From Armatimonadaceae bacterium (GTDB lineage: Bacteria > Armatimonadota > Armatimonadia > Armatimonadales > Armatimonadaceae): a stretch of DNA of 64,000 bases. The position numbers were made by a program, and so were the translations under genes. The DNA lies in contig JAUJOK010000008.1 in NCBI GenBank assembly GCA_030447685.1, positions 1-64,000 on the forward strand, in the 5' to 3' direction. Numbering within the stretch: position 1 is the stretch's first letter; each line of letters opens with the position of its first letter. Positions 63,080 through 64,000 of the stretch are shown in pieces. The notes under the pieces were generated by a model, which saw only the letters and a program-made list of their open reading frames with translations, had not been told where the DNA came from and made no database searches.

Positions 63080-63559
63080 CTAACGGTCGTACAGCGAAGC
63101 GGCGCGGCGGGCTTCGCGGTCCCGGTCGCGCTCGGCGATGGTCTCGCGTTTGTCATACAGCTTTTTGCCCTGCCCGACACCCAGTTCCAGCTTGGCGAAT
63201 CCGCGCTCAAAGAACAGGGACAACGGCACGAGGGTGCGCCCTTTTTGCTGCGTGACACCGGCGAGGCGATCCAGTTCCCGGCGGTTCAAAAGCAGCTTGC
63301 GCGGGCGGGTCGGCTCCACATTGTAGCGGTTGCCCTGCTCATGCGGTGAAACGTGCATATTGTAAAGCCAGGCTTCTCCATTCTGGATGCGCGCGTAGGC
63401 TTCAGCAAGGTTGGCTTTTCCCGCCCGCAGTGATTTGACCTCGGTGCCGACCAGAACCAGCCCCGCCGTCACCGTGTCCTCGATAAAATACTCATGCCGC
63501 GCCCGGCGGTTCACCGCCACGGTTTTGCGCGCGCCCGATTTGTCCGCATTCGTGCCCAT
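63080..63559 (-). CDS. smpB: SsrA-binding protein SmpB
   Basis: Binds tmRNA and delivers it to stalled ribosomes for trans-translation. At 159 residues from ATG 63559 (AAGGAG upstream) it has the family motifs VNRRARHEYFIEDTVTAGLV, GTEVKSLRAGKANL, YNMHVSPHEQGN and KLYDKRETIAERDRDREARR. The basic tail (RAASLYDR) is usual. No ssrA (tmRNA) was found in the window. Overlap upstream with nothing; the E2 gene follows after 73 bases. Confidence 0.96.
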   Translation of the reverse strand: MGTNADKSGARKTVAVNRRARHEYFIEDTVTAGLVLVGTEVKSLRAGKANLAEAYARIQNGEAWLYNMHVSPHEQGNRYNVEPTRPRKLLLNRRELDRLAGVTQQKGRTLVPLSLFFERGFAKLELGVGQGKKLYDKRETIAERDRDREARRAASLYDR

Positions 63560-63613
63560 GCTGCTCCTTCGTGCAAGGGCCATTATACCCGACCCCGGCG
63601 CGGGCGTATCCGC

Positions 63614-64000
63614 TCAATACTGCTCGAGGTGCCAGCGGAAGTCGGTCATGCGAGCCAGGTTCTCCTCGACCATCTTCCGGTGCGCATCGGCACGCTGTCG
63701 GAACGTAGCCCGCTCCGCCGCCGCGCGCTCAGCGCCGGCGGGATCTCCGAGCAGACGATATACCCTTTCCAGAGTGATGTAGCCGATAGCGACGATGGCC
63801 TTGCCGACAAGGCCGGTGATAAGCAGCTTGTCTTCCGGAAACGAATCTTTAACGGGCCAGTCGCCGACGAGCTTATAACCGATGCCGATGGCGGCGCGGG
63901 CCGTGCGCTCCGCCTCGCGCCCGTTGTTTCGCTTCGCCTCCACCAGCGCATAACCACCGGCGGCGCGGGCCAGTTCGCGCAGGCGGCTACTGCTGTGTAA
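63614..64000 (-). CDS. Partial protein of unknown function, runs off the window
   Basis: The frame is open from the window edge to the stop at 63614 (129 codons), so the 5' end is missing. The visible part reads LVEAKRNNGREAERTARAAI, then IGYKLVGDWPVKDSFPEDKL, and a helical, Arg/Glu-rich end (RLLGDPAGAERAAAERATFR). The N-terminal half is compact and mixed; the C-terminal half resembles a TPR-like helical pair. An interior GTG at 63943 could start a shorter protein, but upstream codons look equally coding. No family recognised. It ends 55 bases after smpB begins. Confidence 0.55.
   Translation of the reverse strand, partial: LHSSSRLRELARAAGGYALVEAKRNNGREAERTARAAIGIGYKLVGDWPVKDSFPEDKLLITGLVGKAIVAIGYITLERVYRLLGDPAGAERAAAERATFRQRADAHRKMVEENLARMTDFRWHLEQY

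Overview
The window is a GC-rich bacterial chromosome segment from a diderm. Gram-negative-type features are a beta-barrel outer-membrane protein, an exosortase/EpsI pair, a Wzm/Wzt ABC exporter and many lipoprotein or signal-peptide proteins. Other traits are usual in Terrabacteria: a DUF4446 gene beside a ParB-family gene, sigma70 promoters with extended -10 boxes, and TTG/GTG starts. That mix, with VIT-VWA, Gfo/Idh/MocA, sulfatase and TlpA-type secreted proteins, suggests Armatimonadota or a close relative. This placement is inference; no rRNA or tRNA gene was seen to confirm it.

Layout. 0-17 kb is housekeeping: gyrB, rplJ-rplL with an attenuator leader, metF, gyrA, trhA (hemolysin III family) and recF, mixed with secreted proteins. 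Between gyrA and trhA lies a two-gene HNH-endonuclease cassette bracketed by a duplicated 3' end of gyrA. 17-37 kb is one long minus-strand run of about 18 genes for an exopolysaccharide or surface glycan: ABC exporter permease, Wzy-like polymerase/ligase, nine soluble glycosyltransferases (one broken), a GT39-like membrane transferase, a phosphoglycosyl transferase, exosortase, EpsI, an aminotransferase, an ATP-grasp enzyme and an acetyltransferase, with purN embedded. 37-42.7 kb holds a second minus-strand operon (DUF4446, ECF sigma factor, anti-sigma factor, tilS, upp) divergent from a ParB-like protein with a zinc-binding tail. 42.8-48.2 kb returns to glycan export: two tandem GT2 paralogues (minus), then the Wzt ATPase and another GT2 (plus). 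48-64 kb is mostly minus strand: S9 peptidase, acyl-CoA synthetase, a 52-residue membrane peptide, a cation efflux protein, a sulfatase/glycoside hydrolase pair, a TlpA-lepB cluster, a PAS kinase/response regulator pair, an outer-membrane barrel, a 2-oxoacid dehydrogenase E2, smpB and a partial gene at the edge.

How the parts fit. The glycan genes make a coherent pathway: nucleotide-sugar modification (aminotransferase, acetyltransferase), lipid-linked initiation (phosphoglycosyl transferase), chain extension (GT2/GT4), polymerisation or ligation (Wzy-like), export (Wzm/Wzt) and exosortase-linked surface sorting. No PEP-CTERM substrate was seen in the window.

Sequence quality. Eight genes are interrupted (phosphodiester glycosidase, recF, three GT2, lepB and, twice each, an E2 and two of the GT2s). 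At least four of the indels lie in short homopolymers and one interruption is in the normally essential lepB, so part of this is probably sequencing or assembly error. The 55-bp recF duplication and the multiply broken GT2 at 31.0-31.8 kb may be real.

Most unusual observations: the gyrA-tail/HNH cassette; a 142-bp foldback element with a second, diverged copy 40 kb away, both between convergent genes; upp with no AUG, GUG or UUG start; the ParB-like protein with eight C-terminal cysteines; and the E2 with two subunit-binding domains.
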